A DNA stretch of 64,000 nt, from positions 1 to 64,000 of the forward strand of contig NZ_JAGIPX010000018.1 of NCBI RefSeq assembly GCF_017814945.1. Direction: 5' to 3'. The translations under genes were made by a program, and so were the position numbers. Below the pieces are notes generated by a model, which saw nothing but the letters and a program-made list of their open reading frames with translations, was not told the DNA's origin and searched no databases. The DNA comes from Paraburkholderia sp. LEh10 (lineage in GTDB: Bacteria; Pseudomonadota; Gammaproteobacteria; Burkholderiales; Burkholderiaceae). This document shows, piece by piece, positions 7,355 through 16,454 of this stretch (within the stretch, counting starts at the first letter, position 1; every line of letters begins with the position of its first letter).

Positions 7355-9636
7355 CACGAATCGCGCACGCAATCGACGAAGTACTCGATGCGCCCGTTGA
7401 TGGTTTCGCCTACCAGCCCGTGGATATCCGTATGGAAACCCGGGAAGCGCTCGTTGAATTCGCGCGCGAACCGCAGATAGTTGACGATGGTCCGATTGAA
7501 GCGCTCGCCCGGAATCAGCAGCGGAATGCCCGGCGGGTACGGCGTCAGCAGAATCGACGTGACACGGCCTTCGAGCTCGTCGATGGGCACGCGGTCGATC
7601 TCGCGGTGCGCGAGCTTCGCGAACGCATCGGACGGCTTCATCGCCGGCTCCATGCTCGACAGGTACATCTCCGTCGTCAGGCGTGCGATGTCGTTCGCGC
7701 GGTAGACGCTATGGATCTGCTCGCACAGGTCGCGCAGGCCGATGCGCTCGTACGCCGGATGTTGCGCGACGAACTCGGGCAGCACGCGCCACAGCGGCTG
7801 GTTGTTGTCGTAATCGTCCTTGAACTGCTGAAGCTCGGTCACCATCGAGTTCCAGCGGCCTTTCGTGATGCCGATCGTGAACATGATGAAGAACGAGTAC
7901 AGGCCCGTCTTCTCGACGATGATGCCGTGCTCGGCCAGATACTTCGTGACGATCGCGGCCGGAATGCCCGTCTCGCCGAATTCGCCGTCCACATCCAGCC
8001 CCGGCGTGATGATCGTCGCCTTGATCGGGTCGAGCATGTTGAAGCCGTCCGCGAGCGTGCCGAAGCCGTGCCAGCGGTCGTTCGGTCGCAGCATCCAGTC
8101 GTCGCGCGAGCCGATGCCCTCTTCCGCGAGCTCTTCCGGGCCCCAGACCTTGAAGAACCAGTCGTCGCCGTATTCGGCATCGACCTTGCGCATCGCGCGG
8201 CGGAAGTCGAGCGCCTCGGCAATCGATTCTTCCACCAGCGCCGTGCCGCCCGGCGGCTCCATCATCGCGGCAGCCACGTCGCACGACGCGATGATCGCGT
8301 ACTGCGGGCTCGTCGACGTGTGCATCAGATACGCCTCGTTGAAGCGGTGGCGGTCGAACGTGCTGTTCTCCGAATCCTGCACGAGAATCTGCGAAGCCTG
8401 CGAGATGCCCGCGAGCAGCTTGTGCGTGGAGTGCGTCGCGAACACGAGCGCGCCCGTGCGCGGACGGCCCGCGCCGATCGCGTGCATGTCCTGATAGAAG
8501 TCGTGGAACTCGGCGTGCGGCAGCCACGCTTCGTCGAAGTGCAGCGTGTCGAGCAGATCGCCGAGCAGATCCTTGATCATCTCGACGTTGTAGATCACGC
8601 CGTCATACGTGCTCTGCGTGATCGTCAGGATGCGCGGCTTGAGGTTCGGGTTCTTCGCAAGCGCCTCGCGTGCGAACGGATTCGCCTCGATCTTCTTGCG
8701 GATGTTTTCCGGCTTGAATTCTTCGCGCGGAATCGGCCCGATGATGCCGAAATGATTGCGCGTCGGCGTGAGGAACACGGGGATCGCGTGCGTCATCGTG
8801 ATCGCGTGCAGGATCGACTTGTGGCAGTTACGGTCGACCAGCACGATGTCGCCCGGCGCGACGGTGGCGTGCCAGACGATCTTGTTCGACGTGGACGTGC
8901 CGTTCGTCACGAAGAACAGATGGTCCGCGCTGAAGATGCGCGCCGCGTTGCGCTCCGACGCGGCAACGGGTCCCGTGTGATCGAGCAGCTGGCCGAGTTC
9001 GTCGACGGCATTGCAGACGTCCGCGCGCAGCATGTTCTCGCCGAAGAACTGATGGAACATCTGGCCAAGCGGGTTCTTCAGGAACGCGACGCCGCCCGAG
9101 TGGCCCGGACAGTGCCATGAGTACGAGCCTTCATCCGCGTACTGCACCAGCTCCTTGAAGAACGGCGGCGCGAGCGAGTCCAGATAGACCTTCGCCTCGC
9201 GGATGATGTGGCGCGCGACGAATTCCGGCGTGTCCTCGAACATGTGGATGAAGCCGTGCAGTTCGCGCAGGATATCGTTCGGCAAATGACGCGAGGTCCG
9301 CGTCTCGCCGTACAGGAAGATCGGGATGTCCGCGTTGCGCTTGCGCACGGCGGCGACGAACGAGCGCAGGTCGATGATCGCGGGCGCGAGGTCGGGCACT
9401 TCGCCGTCGCCATTCTCGACGTACGGCAGCAGTTCGTCGTCGTCGATCGACAGGATGAAGCACGACGCGCGGCTCGATTGCTGCGCGAACGACGTGAGGT
9501 CGCCATAGCTCGTGAGACCCAGCACTTCCGCGCCTTCTTTTTCGATGGCCTCGGCAAGCGCCCGTATGCCGGAACCCGAGATGTTCTCGGAGCGGAAATC
9601 TTCGTCGATGATGACGACGGGGAAACGAAACTTCAT
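7354..9636 (-). CDS. Orn/Lys/Arg decarboxylase, AdiA-like
   Basis: This 760-residue PLP enzyme of the fold I basic-amino-acid decarboxylase family has an N-terminal receiver-like wing domain (about 1-130), the PLP-binding core with lysine K406 in ATHSTHKLLAG, and a C-terminal segment PYPPGIPLLIPGE. Length and several motifs (DRNCHKSI, LHFDEAW, RWHGF) resemble the biodegradative arginine decarboxylase AdiA more than the shorter lysine and ornithine enzymes. It would decarboxylate arginine (or lysine or ornithine) in the cytoplasm, consuming a proton, which supports acid resistance or polyamine synthesis. The exact substrate is not certain. It follows dcd by 83 bases and is coupled to the LprI-like gene. 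Confidence 0.88.
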   Translation of the reverse strand: MKFRFPVVIIDEDFRSENISGSGIRALAEAIEKEGAEVLGLTSYGDLTSFAQQSSRASCFILSIDDDELLPYVENGDGEVPDLAPAIIDLRSFVAAVRKRNADIPIFLYGETRTSRHLPNDILRELHGFIHMFEDTPEFVARHIIREAKVYLDSLAPPFFKELVQYADEGSYSWHCPGHSGGVAFLKNPLGQMFHQFFGENMLRADVCNAVDELGQLLDHTGPVAASERNAARIFSADHLFFVTNGTSTSNKIVWHATVAPGDIVLVDRNCHKSILHAITMTHAIPVFLTPTRNHFGIIGPIPREEFKPENIRKKIEANPFAREALAKNPNLKPRILTITQSTYDGVIYNVEMIKDLLGDLLDTLHFDEAWLPHAEFHDFYQDMHAIGAGRPRTGALVFATHSTHKLLAGISQASQILVQDSENSTFDRHRFNEAYLMHTSTSPQYAIIASCDVAAAMMEPPGGTALVEESIAEALDFRRAMRKVDAEYGDDWFFKVWGPEELAEEGIGSRDDWMLRPNDRWHGFGTLADGFNMLDPIKATIITPGLDVDGEFGETGIPAAIVTKYLAEHGIIVEKTGLYSFFIMFTIGITKGRWNSMVTELQQFKDDYDNNQPLWRVLPEFVAQHPAYERIGLRDLCEQIHSVYRANDIARLTTEMYLSSMEPAMKPSDAFAKLAHREIDRVPIDELEGRVTSILLTPYPPGIPLLIPGERFNRTIVNYLRFAREFNERFPGFHTDIHGLVGETINGRIEYFVDCVRDS

Positions 9637-9719
9637 GGGCGATTCTCCAAAAAGAACGACCGCTGCTCAACAATACGCAGCGGTCACCCGGGTAGCTGGT
9701 GATTCAGTGCGCTTTGGCG

Positions 9720-10289
9720 TTACGTCTTCGGCAACGTCACGCCATGCTGGCCTTGGTACTTGCCGCCGCGATCCGCGTACGACACGTCGCAGATCTCGTC
9801 GCTTTCGAAGAACAGCACCTGCGCGACGCCTTCATTCGCGTAGATCTTGGCAGGCAAAGGTGTCGTATTTGAGAATTCGAGCGTGACGTGCCCTTCCCAT
9901 TCCGGCTCGAACGGCGTCACGTTGACGATGATGCCGCAGCGCGCGTACGTCGACTTGCCGAGGCACACCGTCAGCACGCTGCGCGGAATGCGGAAATACT
10001 CGACCGTCCGGGCGAGCGCGAACGAATTCGGCGGGATGATGCAGACATCGCCCTTGAAATCGACAAACGATTTCTCGTCGAAGTTCTTCGGATCGACGAT
10101 GGTCGAGTTGATGTTGGTGAAGATCTTGAATTCGTCGGCACAGCGGATGTCGTAGCCGTAGCTCGACGTGCCGTAGCTGACGATCTTGCGGCCGTCTTCC
10201 GTCGTGCGCACCTGGCTCGGCGCGAACGGCTCGATCATCTTGTGTTCTTCGGCCATGCGCCGGATCCACTTGTCGGATTTGATGCTCAT
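9720..10289 (-). CDS. dcd: dCTP deaminase
   Basis: Dcd converts dCTP to dUTP plus ammonia, feeding dTMP synthesis. The 189-residue product is the family length and has the trimeric dUTPase-like fold signatures VLTVCLGKSTYARCG, the FEPEWEGHVTLEFSNTT active-site strand with its glutamate, and the C-terminal GKYQGQHGVTLP that closes over the nucleotide. The ATG at 10289 (MSIKSDKWIRRM) is the usual start. It lies between the SOD-like gene and the decarboxylase, all on the minus strand. Confidence 0.97.
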   Translation of the reverse strand: MSIKSDKWIRRMAEEHKMIEPFAPSQVRTTEDGRKIVSYGTSSYGYDIRCADEFKIFTNINSTIVDPKNFDEKSFVDFKGDVCIIPPNSFALARTVEYFRIPRSVLTVCLGKSTYARCGIIVNVTPFEPEWEGHVTLEFSNTTPLPAKIYANEGVAQVLFFESDEICDVSYADRGGKYQGQHGVTLPKT

Positions 10290-10646
10290 AGGTGAACGCT
10301 GCTGACGGGTGAAATCGGGCCGGCTGTCGCTTGGCGTTGGCTTTCGAAACGCTAGCCGCCGGAAGAAAGGCGCTTATTTTACGCGAACGCGGCGCCCGCG
10401 CCCGAAGCAGCGCGAATTGCGCTGACCGACGCGCGATGTCCGCAGGTTCCGCCCGGACCGTGGCCAAGGCGTGACGGCGCGAATCACGGCGTGGTTCAGA
10501 GCGCAATTCACAGCGGAAATCGAACCGGCAAATCGGAGAGCGGGGAATCAACGGGAAACGGCAATGAACAGCGGCGGAAGGAATGTGCACCCGGCGCAAA
10601 CGATTGGCTGACGAGGTGTAACGCGGGCGAGCGGCCCGGAAAGGGC
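10290..10646. other. Gene-free stretch between dcd and the SOD-like gene
   Basis: These 357 bases hold no credible reading frame, RNA or strong hairpin. They should contain the dcd promoter; an A/T-rich patch (ggcgcttattttacgcg, near 10370-10385) is the only promoter-like spot that I see. Confidence 0.5.
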
Positions 10647-11180
10647 TTACTGGCGAATCAGCCCGCACGCGAGCGCCGGACCGGCGCTATGTTGCGGGTA
10701 CGCGTAGGGATCGGATGCATCCCGGTGCAGCAGCACGGCGCGCTGCAGAACGGAGCGCACGCCGTCGAGCGAAACGTCCGGCGCGACGATGAAGCCCGCC
10801 GCCACGCCCGCCGCGTCCGCGTGAATATTGCCGAGATCGCCCTCGACGCGCGCGCCGATCTTCAGGCGCTCCGCAGCGGGCGCAAACACAGCGCCCGCGC
10901 CCGAGCCGTCGGCGGAATTGCAGTCGCCGCGTTCGTGAACCTGCAGCGCGTGATCGCTGTTCGGCGGCAGGCCGGTGAGGTTGTAGGTGACCTGCACGCC
11001 GTCCGAACGCTCGATAAACGTGACCATCCCGCGCGCCTGGTTACCCAGCGTCGGACTCAGTTGCGCGTCTGCGCGTTTCTCCTGTGGCCTCAGGAAACCC
11101 ATGCACCCTGAGAGCAGAGTGCTGGTCGCAGCCAGGACGATGATCGTCTTGATCGCCCCGCCGCCGATTCGTTTTTTCAT
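10647..11180 (-). CDS. SodC-fold (Cu/Zn superoxide dismutase-like) lipoprotein, probably inactive
   Basis: This 177-residue protein has a lipoprotein signal peptide (lipobox LLSGC, Cys26) and the SodC fold. The disulfide cysteines (C87, C172), GDLGNIHADAAG and ACGLI align with bacterial SodC. However, the first copper histidine is Q80, the position of the metal-bridging region AGGH is V98, the later zinc histidine is V112, and the active-site arginine is A169. Only H82, D115 and H152 remain of the usual set. It is likely not a dismutase, and may be a structural or copper-related envelope protein. The ATG at 11180 gives the signal peptide directly; an upstream ATG at 11267 adds 29 unlikely residues. 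Confidence 0.8.
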   Translation of the reverse strand: MKKRIGGGAIKTIIVLAATSTLLSGCMGFLRPQEKRADAQLSPTLGNQARGMVTFIERSDGVQVTYNLTGLPPNSDHALQVHERGDCNSADGSGAGAVFAPAAERLKIGARVEGDLGNIHADAAGVAAGFIVAPDVSLDGVRSVLQRAVLLHRDASDPYAYPQHSAGPALACGLIRQ

Positions 11181-11372
11181 GCGATCCTCTTGTCGAGCGC
11201 CGGCCGCCCCCGTGACCGCGTTGCCGGACCTGATGAAGCCGACATGATACCGCGAGCGGGCACGCATTCGACCCCTTTCTACCCGCTCGCCGAGGAGTTG
11301 CCCCGAATGACCCGGCCGTGCTGCGCGCCGCGCCGCCGCCTGAGCGCGCGGCGGCTCGCCGTGCAGCGGGCT

Positions 11373-12461
11373 TCAGGTGTTCTGCACGACGATGGTCGGG
11401 AACTTCGAGCTCATGTCGCGCGCGCGTTCGGCGATATGGATCGCGACCTTGCGCGCAATCGTCCGGTAGATCTCCGCGATGCGGCCGTCCGGGTCCGCCA
11501 CGACGGTCGGATGGCCGGAGTCGGCCTGTTCGCGGATCGCGATGTCGAGCGGCAAACTGCCGAGCACCTCGACGGCGTACTCCTTCGACATCCGCTGCGC
11601 CCCGCCCGCGCCGAAGATGTGCTCTTCGTGGCCGCAGTTCGAGCAGATATGCAGGCCCATGTTCTCGACGATGCCGAGAATCGGAATGCCGACCTTCTCG
11701 AACATCTTCAAGCCCTTCTTCGCGTCGAGCAGCGCGATGTCCTGCGGCGTCGTGACGATCACGGCGCCCGTCACGGGCACGCGCTGCGACAGCGTCAACT
11801 GGATGTCGCCCGTGCCCGGCGGCATATCGACGATCAGATAATCGAGCTCTTTCCAGTTCGTCTGCCGCAGCAGCTGTTCGAGCGCGGACGTGGCCATCGG
11901 GCCGCGCCACACCATCGGATTGTCCTGCTCGACCAGAAAGCCGATCGAGTTCGCCTGCACGCCATGGCCTGCCATCGGGTTCATCGACTGGCCGTCGGGC
12001 GACTCGGGGCGGCCCTCGATGCCGAGCATCATCGGCAGCGACGGGCCGTAGATGTCGGCATCCAGAATGCCCACCGACGCGCCCTCGCTCGCGAGTGCAA
12101 GCGCCAGATTGACGGCCGTCGTGCTCTTGCCGACGCCGCCCTTGCCCGACGCGACGGCGACGATGTTCTTCACGTTCGGCAACAGTTTGACGCCGCGCTG
12201 CACGGTATGAGCGGCGATGTCCTGCGAGACCTGCACGCGCACATCAGCGACGCCGGGCACGGCGCGCAGCGCGCTTTCGACCAGCGCGCGGAGCGTGTCG
12301 AACTGACGCCTGGCCGGATAGCCGAGTACCACGTCGACGCTGACCGTGCCACCATCGATGTTGACGTTCCTGAAGTTTTTCGCTGCCGCGAAGGGCCGCT
12401 GGGTGTTGGGGTCGGTGATGGCCGCGAGGGCCGCGTCGACCAAAGCCCGATCGATGCTCAT
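11373..12461 (-). CDS. apbC: Iron-sulfur cluster carrier protein ApbC/Mrp
   Basis: This 362-residue cytoplasmic P-loop ATPase binds and transfers Fe-S clusters to apoproteins. It has an N-terminal MIP18/DUF59 domain (about 1-85), a deviant Walker A ASGKGGVGKST (residues 104-114), the switch region DADIYGPS, and a CxxC motif in HICSNCGHE that holds the bridging cluster. The true start is the ATG at 12461 (MSIDRALVDAAL); an in-frame ATG at 12548 adds 29 residues not seen in the family. The gene is divergent from the OmpA-family gene, as often seen near metG in beta-proteobacteria. Confidence 0.95.
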   Translation of the reverse strand: MSIDRALVDAALAAITDPNTQRPFAAAKNFRNVNIDGGTVSVDVVLGYPARRQFDTLRALVESALRAVPGVADVRVQVSQDIAAHTVQRGVKLLPNVKNIVAVASGKGGVGKSTTAVNLALALASEGASVGILDADIYGPSLPMMLGIEGRPESPDGQSMNPMAGHGVQANSIGFLVEQDNPMVWRGPMATSALEQLLRQTNWKELDYLIVDMPPGTGDIQLTLSQRVPVTGAVIVTTPQDIALLDAKKGLKMFEKVGIPILGIVENMGLHICSNCGHEEHIFGAGGAQRMSKEYAVEVLGSLPLDIAIREQADSGHPTVVADPDGRIAEIYRTIARKVAIHIAERARDMSSKFPTIVVQNT

Positions 12462-12730
12462 TGAGTCTCCGTGGGAACGCTTGGCGCGGTGCACGATCGA
12501 AGCCTGCGCCGCACGCCTGAAATATTGAAAAAATTTGTTAGCCGGCATTGCCTAAAACCTTTCTCATTGGCACGCTTGCCGCGCTAGTTTGCAATAGGGC
12601 CGAATCGACGCCTGCTCAATCGTCATTGTAGAGGCTGGCGCCGGGGCCTGCCGGAAGACCCTTTCCGGCTATAGGCACGATTCACGGCCCCCTGCATGTG
12701 TAGACCGTTTCACTCAAGAGAGGACTCTCA

Positions 12731-13381
12731 ATGAACGCAAAAATCATGACCCGCCTGTCGGCATTGGCTGTCGTCGGTGCGCTGCTCGGCGGCTGCGCGA
12801 CCCAGCAAGGCACGGATACGGCCGTCGGCACCGGCGTCGGAGCCGGCACGGGCGCCGCGCTCGGCGCGATCTTCGGCGGCGGCAAGGGCGCGGCGATCGG
12901 CGCGGGCGTCGGTGCGGCCGTCGGCGGCGTCACCGGATACAACTGGCAGAACATCAAGAACAAGCTGTCGGGCGCGACGAAGGGCACGGGCACGCAGATC
13001 ACGGAGCAGCCGGACGGCTCGCTCAAGCTCAACATCCCGAGCTCGGTCACGTTCGACACGAACAGCTACGCGATCAAGCCATCGTTCGCCCCTGTCCTCA
13101 CGCAGGTGGCGCAGACACTGAACCAGAATCCGGAAGTGGTTGCGCAAGTCGTGGGCCACACGGATAGCACTGGCCAGCCGGCGTACAACCAGACGCTCTC
13201 CGTCAACCGCGCGCAAAGCGTGACGAACGCGCTCGCGCAAGACGGCGTCGCGCCACAGCGCCTGGCCGCGTCGGGCATGGGCGCGAACCAGCCGATCGCC
13301 GACAACAGCACGGAAGCAGGCCGGGCACAAAACCGCCGCGTGGAAATCTACCTGCGCGCAACGGCGCAGCACGCGCAGTAA
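12731..13381 (+). CDS. OmpA-family lipoprotein with glycine zipper (YiaD-like)
   Basis: This 216-residue outer-membrane lipoprotein has lipobox LLGGC (Cys22) and a glycine-zipper segment rich in G-x-G repeats (about residues 35-75). A C-terminal OmpA/peptidoglycan-binding domain (about 100-212) carries VVGHTDSTG, LSVNRAQSVTNAL and NRRVEIYL. It should tether the outer membrane to the cell wall. Such YiaD-like proteins are distinct from the Pal lipoprotein of the Tol system, since no tol genes are nearby. The ATG at 12731 is preceded by an AGGA box (AGAGAGGACTCTCA). Confidence 0.92.
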   Translation: MNAKIMTRLSALAVVGALLGGCATQQGTDTAVGTGVGAGTGAALGAIFGGGKGAAIGAGVGAAVGGVTGYNWQNIKNKLSGATKGTGTQITEQPDGSLKLNIPSSVTFDTNSYAIKPSFAPVLTQVAQTLNQNPEVVAQVVGHTDSTGQPAYNQTLSVNRAQSVTNALAQDGVAPQRLAASGMGANQPIADNSTEAGRAQNRRVEIYLRATAQHAQ

Positions 13382-13629
13382 GCGCGTGGGGACGGCATGG
13401 GCCGCGCGATTCGCGGCTCATGTCTGCGAGCGCCTGCGGCGGCTCGCGCGAGCGGCAATCGGAGCGCTTCGTGCAGAAGTCTTGCCGGGATACCCGGGCA
13501 AGACGTGACAGCGGGCCGCAAAAGCAGATCGAAAAAATTTTCGAACTCTTGTGAAAATCCGCTGTCTCTCATTACGGTACGTGTGCGGCGAGGCCGCCGC
13601 GTCACCATTCTCCTCTTGTCGTTGTTGCT

Positions 13630-13654
13630 CCGGGGCCCAGCCCCGGTTTTTTTT
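13630..13654 (+). terminator. Rho-independent terminator, 250 bases past the OmpA-family stop
   Basis: CCGGGGC pairs with GCCCCGG around a 3-base loop and is followed by eight T residues. The distance from the gene is unusually long for a simple gene end. Confidence 0.82.
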
Positions 13655-13775
13655 GTCTGTATTTTCCACCCCTCTGCAATTCTTCCAGGGCCGCGCCGCC
13701 GCTCGCTTGCGTCATGCGAAACGCGGACCGCGCACCGGCGCTCATCACCCGCGCGCTGCCGCCGGGGGTTCACGC

Positions 13776-13784
13776 TGGTAAAAT
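13776..13784 (+). promoter_or_regulatory. Extended -10 promoter element for metG
   Basis: TGGTAAAAT has the TGn extension followed by TAAAAT. Transcription would start near 13791, giving a leader of about 150 bases. I see no known riboswitch in that leader. Confidence 0.45.
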
Positions 13785-13943
13785 CGGCGATTCGGGCCGG
13801 TTCCGCGCGCGACGACAGTCCGCGAGGCCGCGTTCGACAACCCGAGCTGCATGAGCGTCATCCGTCCGTGCAGTCCTGGGCGCAGCGCCGTCCGCCAGTA
13901 CTGCGACGGCCGCCCGTACCTTCCGCCAGTCCATAGAACCCAC

Positions 13944-16124
13944 ATGTCAGCAACCGACGCCACCGCGGTTCAATCCGCGGACCTCACCGCCGCCAGCGCG
14001 CCCAAGGGCCGCCGCCAGATCCTCGTCACGTCTGCCCTGCCGTACGCGAACGGGCAAATCCATATCGGCCATCTGGTCGAATATATCCAGACGGACATCT
14101 GGGTCCGCGCGCTGCGAATGCATGGGCACGAGGTCTATTACGTCGGCGCCGACGACACCCACGGCACCCCGATCATGCTGAAGGCGGAGCAGGAAGGCAT
14201 CACGCCGAAGCAGCTGATCGACCGTGTGTGGCAGGAGCACAAGCGCGACTTCGACAATTTCGGCATTTCGTTCGACAACTACTACTCGACGGATTCCGAA
14301 GAGAACCGCGTGCTTTCCGAATCGATCTACACGGCGCTCCAGGCGGCCGGCCTTATCGAGGCCCGCGAGATCGAACAGGCGTATGACCCCGTCAAGGAAA
14401 TGTTCCTGCCGGACCGCTTCATCAAGGGCGAATGCCCGAAGTGCCACGCGAAGGACCAGTACGGCGACAACTGCGAAGTGTGCGGCTCGACCTATCAGCC
14501 GACGGAGTTGATCAACCCGTATTCCGTGGTGTCGGGCGCGACGCCCGTGAAGAAGACCTCGACGCACTACTTCTTCAAGCTGTCCGATCCGCGCTGCGAG
14601 ACGTTCCTGCGCGGCTGGGTCGGCGGCCTCGCGCAGCAGGAAGCGACCAACAAGATGCGCGAGTGGCTGGGCGACGCAGGCGAAGCGAAGCTCGCCGACT
14701 GGGACATCTCGCGCGACGCGCCTTACTTCGGCTTCGAGATTCCGGGCGCGCCGGGCAAGTACTTCTACGTGTGGCTCGACGCGCCCGTCGGCTACTACGC
14801 GAGCTTCAAAAACCTCGCGCAAAAGCGCGGCGTCGATTTCGACGCGTGGGTGAAGAAAGACTCGACAACCGAGCAGTATCACTTCATCGGCAAGGACATC
14901 CTGTACTTCCATACGCTGTTCTGGCCGGCGATGCTCGAATTCTCGGGCCATCGCACGCCGACCAACGTGTTCGCACACGGCTTCCTGACCGTCGACGGCG
15001 CGAAGATGTCGAAGTCGCGCGGCACGTTCATCACGGCCAACAGCGTGATCGAAACGGGTATGAACCCCGAGTGGCTGCGCTACTACTTCGCGGCCAAGCT
15101 CAACAGCACGATGGAAGACATCGATCTGAACCTCGAAGACTTCCAGGCGCGCGTGAACAGCGACCTCGTCGGCAAGTACGTGAACATCGCGAGCCGCGCC
15201 GCGGGTTTCCTGATCAAGCGCTTCGACGGGCGCGTGCAGGACAGCGCGATGCAGCATCCGCTGCTCGCGTCGCTGCGCGGCGCGATTGCGCAGATCGCCG
15301 CGCACTACGAAGCGCGCGACTACAGCCGCGCGCTGCGCCTGACGATGGAACTCGCGGATTCCGTCAACGCTTACGTCGATGCGGCCAAGCCGTGGGATCA
15401 GGCGAAGGACCCCGCCAACGCCGTCGCGCTGCACGAAACGTGCAGCGTGTCGCTCGAAGCGTTCCGTCTGCTGTCGCTGGCGCTCAAACCCGTGCTGCCG
15501 AAGGTCGTGGAAGCGGCCGAGACGTTCCTCGGCATCGAGCCGCTCACGTGGACGGACGCAAACAGGCCGCTGGATTCGGCACACGCGATCAACGCGTACA
15601 AGCATCTGATGACCCGCGTGGATCCGAAGCAGATCGAGGCGCTTCTGGCCGCGAACCGCGGCTCGCTGCAGCCGGTCGCGGCGACGGAAGCCCAGGCAGC
15701 CGACGCGAAAGCGAAGGCCAAAGCGCACGCGAAAGCGACGGCGGCCGCGCACGGCGATGCGCAAGCGAAGCCGGAAGACAGCGGCATCATCACGATCGAC
15801 GATTTCGCGAAGATCGATCTGCGCATTGCGAAGATCGTCGATTGCCGCGCGGTCGAAGGCTCGGACAAGCTGCTGCAACTGACGCTCGACGTCGGCGAAG
15901 AAAAGACGCGCAACGTGTTCTCTGGCATCAAGTCGGCGTATCAGCCGGAGCAGCTGGTCGGCAAGCTGACGGTGATGGTCGCGAATCTCGCGCCGCGCAA
16001 GATGAAGTTCGGCTTGTCAGAAGGCATGGTGCTCGCGGCATCGGCCGCCGATGAAAAGGCCGAACCGGGCATCTACGTGCTCGAACCGGATAGCGGCGCG
16101 AAGCCCGGCATGCGCGTCAAGTAG
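13944..16124 (+). CDS. metG: Methionyl-tRNA synthetase
   Basis: MetG charges tRNA-Met and initiator tRNA. The 726-residue protein has the class I HIGH motif (QIHIGHL), a zinc-binding knuckle CPKCHAKDQYGDNCEVCG, KMSKS (DGAKMSKSRGTF), an anticodon-binding helical domain, and a C-terminal EMAP-like tRNA-binding domain (from about residue 615, DFAKIDLRIAKIVDCR) that makes dimers. An Ala/Lys-rich linker joins the last two domains. The ATG at 13944 (MSATDATAVQ) is preferred; the open frame from 13851 adds 31 residues with no family match. Confidence 0.97.
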   Translation: MSATDATAVQSADLTAASAPKGRRQILVTSALPYANGQIHIGHLVEYIQTDIWVRALRMHGHEVYYVGADDTHGTPIMLKAEQEGITPKQLIDRVWQEHKRDFDNFGISFDNYYSTDSEENRVLSESIYTALQAAGLIEAREIEQAYDPVKEMFLPDRFIKGECPKCHAKDQYGDNCEVCGSTYQPTELINPYSVVSGATPVKKTSTHYFFKLSDPRCETFLRGWVGGLAQQEATNKMREWLGDAGEAKLADWDISRDAPYFGFEIPGAPGKYFYVWLDAPVGYYASFKNLAQKRGVDFDAWVKKDSTTEQYHFIGKDILYFHTLFWPAMLEFSGHRTPTNVFAHGFLTVDGAKMSKSRGTFITANSVIETGMNPEWLRYYFAAKLNSTMEDIDLNLEDFQARVNSDLVGKYVNIASRAAGFLIKRFDGRVQDSAMQHPLLASLRGAIAQIAAHYEARDYSRALRLTMELADSVNAYVDAAKPWDQAKDPANAVALHETCSVSLEAFRLLSLALKPVLPKVVEAAETFLGIEPLTWTDANRPLDSAHAINAYKHLMTRVDPKQIEALLAANRGSLQPVAATEAQAADAKAKAKAHAKATAAAHGDAQAKPEDSGIITIDDFAKIDLRIAKIVDCRAVEGSDKLLQLTLDVGEEKTRNVFSGIKSAYQPEQLVGKLTVMVANLAPRKMKFGLSEGMVLAASAADEKAEPGIYVLEPDSGAKPGMRVK

Positions 16125-16167
16125 CGCTTGACCCATCGCTTTGCCGGCGCGACCGTCGCGCCGCACC

Positions 16168-16197
16168 AAAAGCACGTCTTCGGACGTGCTTTTTTTT
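16168..16197 (+). terminator. Rho-independent terminator of metG
   Basis: AAGCACGTC pairs perfectly with GACGTGCTT around a TTCG tetraloop, followed by a run of T. It isolates metG from the glycosyltransferase gene. Confidence 0.92.
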
Positions 16198-16454
16198 CGT
16201 CCACACGATGCAGCCTTGCAGCCGAGCCCTTTCTCAAAATAGGACTCTTCCTAAATTCCTTCGGATCGAATTCTTCGAAAATTGAGAACAGTTTGTCAGA
16301 CGCGCGAGACGACCGCCCCGCTGCCGACACCTGCTTCAGAGCGGCCGTATCGAGCCAGCACGCACGGCCTGTCACGCGAGTCTGGACATCCGCCTCCCAT
16401 GTTGAACACGCCGCGCTCGCGCAACCCGCGATCCGCTTTCACCCGACCACTGAC
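16198..16454 (+). promoter_or_regulatory. Leader and probable promoter region of the N-glycosyltransferase
   Basis: Between the metG terminator and the ATG at 16455 there is an A/T-rich patch (about 16230-16300, including ttcctaaattcc and gaattcttcgaaaattgag) unlike the surrounding GC-rich DNA. This is the likely promoter. No clear consensus pair or ribosome binding site stands out. Confidence 0.35.

Larger units (their letters stand above)
13382..13943 (+). other. Long gene-free gap between the OmpA-family gene and metG
   Basis: These 562 bases hold two strong structures and no credible gene. A hairpin at 13479-13504 (GTCTTGCC paired with GGCAAGAC) lacks a T run. A full terminator lies at 13630-13654. 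The 3' part (13655-13943) holds the metG promoter and leader. The stretch before the terminator may be a long 3' UTR of the OmpA-family mRNA or a small RNA; a weak -35-like TTGTGA is at 13549. Confidence 0.5.
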
